From NCBI GenBank assembly GCA_024408905.1, contig JAKSUP010000070.1:1-7087 (forward strand): a DNA stretch of 7,087 bases, in the 5' to 3' direction. The notes under the pieces are model-generated. The model had not been told where the DNA came from. It saw nothing but the letters and a program-made list of their open reading frames with translations, and made no database searches. The position numbers and the translations under genes are program-made. Below are positions 4,867 through 7,087 of the stretch, one piece after another; the first letter of the stretch is position 1, and each line of letters opens with the position of its first letter. The stretch is from a bacterium (GTDB taxonomy: Bacteria > Cyanobacteriota > Vampirovibrionia > Gastranaerophilales > Gastranaerophilaceae).

Positions 4867-5883
4867 ATGACGCTGGAAAATTTTATATATGACTCAGCGA
4901 ACGATATAATGAATGGGAACTTTGCTTCTGTAAAAGATGTAATTGTGAAGCACAAGGACATATATCAGGATGACACTGCTATATGCTTTAGTTTGCTTGC
5001 ATTTGGTGCATTTGTTGATAAAAATTATGATGAATACTACCAGTTTATGAATGATGCTCAGTTCTTGGTTGAGCAATCAAAAGATGTATTAACAAATATT
5101 TTGCATGAAATAATTCTTGGATATATTAATTTTAACGAAAAAAATAGCACTTTATATTCGATTAATTATAACAAAGCTCGCAAGTTATCTATGAAGAGTC
5201 AAAATGCAAGCTTTTTTGAACGGATAACTTCTCTCTTAAAATGTCCTCCAATTACTCATTTGAGTACACATGCGAATGTGAAAGATCCGTTGATTGCACT
5301 TGTAAAAATCGGGCAGGCAGTTGCGGCAGAAAAAAATATCGATATTCTTATTCGTACGATAGCAGAAGAAACTAAGATTGCATTAAATGCAGACAGATGT
5401 ACTGTTTTTCTGTATGACAAAGAAAAAGATGAATTGTATTCTAAGGTTGCAACCGGTTTAGATGATTTCAGAGAACTTAGAATTCCTGTTAACAAAGGGT
5501 TGGCAGGTCATGTTGTTAAGACCGGTGAAACTATAAATATCAAAGATGCTTATAAAGACAAGCGTTTTAATCCACAAATTGATAAAAAAACCGGTTATCA
5601 CACTAAAACAATTTTGTGTATGCCTATAAAAAACTTTAATCAAGAAATTATAGGTGTTTTCCAAGTTTTAAATAAATTTGATGAAACATTTACTATAGAT
5701 GATGAGGATTTACTTGTCGCAATTGCATCGAGTGCCGGAATTTCATTGGAAAATGCCCAATTATTTGAAGAACAACGCAAAATGTTAGAAGAACAGAAAA
5801 TTCTGTTCGACAGTTTTGTATTGACGCAAGAGATAAAATTACTTCAGGTCATTCAACAAGGGTTAAAATGTATGCAACTTTGA
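4867..5883 (+). CDS. GAF domain protein, N-terminal part of a broken GAF-HD-GYP sensor
   Basis: Cytoplasmic sensor fragment of 338 residues. Residues 1 to about 125 are helical without a family I recognise. A GAF ligand-binding domain follows (about 140-300: DRCTVFLYDKEKDEL, IPVNKGLAGHVVKTGE, MPIKNFNQEIIGVFQVLNKF). Residues 269-280 (NKFDETFTIDDE) fit the NKXnFX3DE signature of cyclic-nucleotide-binding GAF domains, so a nucleotide ligand is possible but unproven. A coiled linker (EEQRKMLEEQ) leads to FDSFVLT, the start of an HD-GYP domain, where the frame is lost; the last 16 or so residues are out-of-frame sequence. The HD-GYP remainder continues in another frame. The gene is probably a recent pseudogene or a split gene. 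Start ATG 4867 has AAGAGGGA upstream. Confidence 0.85.
   Translation: MTLENFIYDSANDIMNGNFASVKDVIVKHKDIYQDDTAICFSLLAFGAFVDKNYDEYYQFMNDAQFLVEQSKDVLTNILHEIILGYINFNEKNSTLYSINYNKARKLSMKSQNASFFERITSLLKCPPITHLSTHANVKDPLIALVKIGQAVAAEKNIDILIRTIAEETKIALNADRCTVFLYDKEKDELYSKVATGLDDFRELRIPVNKGLAGHVVKTGETINIKDAYKDKRFNPQIDKKTGYHTKTILCMPIKNFNQEIIGVFQVLNKFDETFTIDDEDLLVAIASSAGISLENAQLFEEQRKMLEEQKILFDSFVLTQEIKLLQVIQQGLKCMQL
5815..5834 (+). other. Frame break in the HD-GYP domain (probable 19-nt deletion)
   Basis: Up to 5820 the first frame reads DSFV; from 5820 the other frame reads IDARDKITSGHSTRVKM. HD-GYP proteins usually have about six residues (like LTLAxx) between FV and IDARD. Their loss, together with the frame change, fits a deletion of about 19 nt between two TTGAC copies, leaving the single TTGAC at 5821-5825. 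A simple one-base slip would not restore the family spacing. Confidence 0.6.
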
Positions 5884-6518
5884 TTGCTAAAGAATTCGGA
5901 ATGGAAAAAAGTGATATTTACATCTTGGAAAAAGCTGCTGCTTTGCACGATATAGGTAAAATCGGAATTAGGGACTCGGTTTTGCAAAAAGAAGGGAAAT
6001 TAACTCCTGAAGAATATAAGCACATCCAAGAGCATGTGGAAATTACTCATAATATCTTAGAAAAAATTCAAATGTCTGAAGATTTCAAGCAAATTACAGA
6101 AATTGCTTGTTCGCACCATGAAAAATTTGACGGTACAGGATATTACAGAAAACTAAAAGGTACTAAAATTCCGTTTGGTGGCAGAGTTTTGGCTGTATCG
6201 GATGTGTTTGACGCGATAACTTCAAAAAGGCACTATCGTGACAAAATGCCTATAGAAAAGGTTATAGATATTATTATGCAAGGTTCAGGAACTCATTTCG
6301 ATCCTTTGGTCGTCGAAAAATTTTTGGCAATTAAATTGGATAAAATTGTACAAGGTTTTCTGTTTGAAAATCAGTTAGTACTGACGGATGAGGACAACGA
6401 AACCTTGGGCAAGTATAATTTACTTGATTTGTATTACTCAATTGTTAATAATTGCAGCAATAAATTGCTCTCAGTTTTTAACAAATATTATGTAGGTGTA
6501 GATTTAGAACATGAATAA
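5868..6518 (+). CDS. HD-GYP domain, C-terminal part of the broken sensor
   Basis: HD-GYP domains are metal-dependent phosphodiesterases that degrade cyclic di-GMP. Visible ligands in this 216-residue frame are H27-D28 (ALHDIGKIG), H56 (EHVEIT), H83-H84 (SHHEKFDGTGY) and D112 (VSDVFDAITSKRHYR). The naming motif reads GYY rather than GYP (Y93 for Pro). The ATG at 5868 has AAGGG five nucleotides upstream and overlaps the preceding frame by 16 nt, so coupled translation is conceivable. Starting there leaves out the RDKITSGHS helix, whose His is normally a metal ligand, so a separate product is probably inactive. The frame stays open upstream of 5868 and encodes that helix, showing that both parts were one gene. 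It overlaps the next gene by 8 nt. Confidence 0.85.
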   Translation: MYATLIAKEFGMEKSDIYILEKAAALHDIGKIGIRDSVLQKEGKLTPEEYKHIQEHVEITHNILEKIQMSEDFKQITEIACSHHEKFDGTGYYRKLKGTKIPFGGRVLAVSDVFDAITSKRHYRDKMPIEKVIDIIMQGSGTHFDPLVVEKFLAIKLDKIVQGFLFENQLVLTDEDNETLGKYNLLDLYYSIVNNCSNKLLSVFNKYYVGVDLEHE

Positions 6519-7087
6519 ATTTATTAAAACATCAATTTTATTATCATCACTAATTACTTTTGCAGCAGGTTCAATCGCTTTTGCACAAGTAACAACAGCA
6601 CAGCCGTTGCAGTTAAAGGCAGAAACTTGTGAAGCTAATATGGAAATGGTAATTAAAGATAATTTTGTTAAAGCTAAACTTGCGTCTGCACAAAATCGTT
6701 TTTTGCAAGGTAATATTAAGGCTTCACATGACGACTTTGAAGATTTGATTTTAAGAGCAGTTCATGATGACTATGTGTTCTTATCTTACGGTATCAAGAT
6801 GGCTGAGTATGGTTTCTTTGATTTATCAGAAATGTTATTCAAGAGACTTGATAATAATATTTACACAGAAAATTATGTTAAAGATATAAAGAAATTTTAT
6901 TATCCGTCAGCTTTGGTTGACCCGAATGATTCTATGTATCTGGCTGATGCTTATGCCGCTATTACATATAACAATTTGGCAATTGAAACGACTTCAGAAT
7001 TATTAAATAATCCAAAGGTCAGTGATTCTGATTATAAAAATTATTTAATTGCATTAGGCTATTACAAATCTAATAACTTGGTTTTAG
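6511..7087 (+). CDS. Exported helical (TPR-like) protein, 3' end outside window
   Basis: Partial frame of 192 codons with no stop before the window end. The start ATG lies in ATGAATAA, overlapping the HD-GYP stop by 8 nt, which suggests translational coupling; no strong ribosome binding site precedes it. The N-terminus is a clear signal peptide: MNKFIK, hydrophobic stretch ILLSSLITFAAGSIAFA, with probable signal peptidase I cleavage after AFA (residue 25). The mature part is helical with A-L-Y-N-rich repeats (for example LASAQNRFLQGNIKASHDDF and YLADAYAAITYNNLAIE), suggestive of degenerate TPR-like helix pairs; I do not recognise the family. Being coupled to the sensor gene, it may be an envelope partner of the same pathway, which is inference. 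Confidence 0.75.
   Translation, partial: MNKFIKTSILLSSLITFAAGSIAFAQVTTAQPLQLKAETCEANMEMVIKDNFVKAKLASAQNRFLQGNIKASHDDFEDLILRAVHDDYVFLSYGIKMAEYGFFDLSEMLFKRLDNNIYTENYVKDIKKFYYPSALVDPNDSMYLADAYAAITYNNLAIETTSELLNNPKVSDSDYKNYLIALGYYKSNNLVL

Noticed and set aside
5821..5870. Programmed ribosomal frameshift joining GAF and HD-GYP frames
   Set aside because: No slippery heptamer or downstream structure is evident, and a frameshift alone would still leave the domain about six residues short.

Overview
The window is AT-rich bacterial chromosome. No marker fixes the taxon. The cyanobacterial-looking GlmU, the GAF-HD-GYP sensor and an unknown protein with a helix-rich N-terminus (MGMSASQARLL...) together make me think of a gut non-photosynthetic cyanobacterium (Vampirovibrionia / Gastranaerophilales). 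That assignment rests on memory of family sequences, not on a search.

Minus strand, left part: rplJ (L10) and rplL (L7/L12) form a stand-alone bicistron. It has its own promoter (TTGACA-17-TACTAT), a leader of about 200 nt that looks like an L10 autoregulatory leader with an attenuator, and a strong terminator at 140-171. Upstream on the same strand, and separated by its own terminator (1395-1425), is a 374-residue protein of unknown function with helical ends and a C-terminal coiled coil.

Middle, 2620-3490: about 870 bases without a convincing gene. The first part (2709-2855) holds an array of a 9-mer, TGTAACRAT, including a 19-bp inverted repeat matching at 18 of 19 positions and a palindrome that swallows an extended -10 promoter. 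The second part (about 3001-3431) is a more G+C-rich island of hairpins resembling REP-like intergenic repeats. Two modules share an architecture in which one pyrimidine arm can pair with either of two purine arms.

Plus strand, right part: glmU (UDP-GlcNAc synthesis) starts from an extended -10 promoter. A c-di-GMP-type sensor gene (helical N-terminus, GAF, HD-GYP) follows, but it is broken into two overlapping reading frames. The break looks like a deletion of about 19 nt between TTGAC repeats. The last gene overlaps the HD-GYP frame by 8 nt and encodes an exported helical protein cut off by the window end.

The main candidates for something new are the regulatory and repeat DNA at 2709-3431, the L10 leader switch, the broken sensor gene, and the unknown 374-residue protein.
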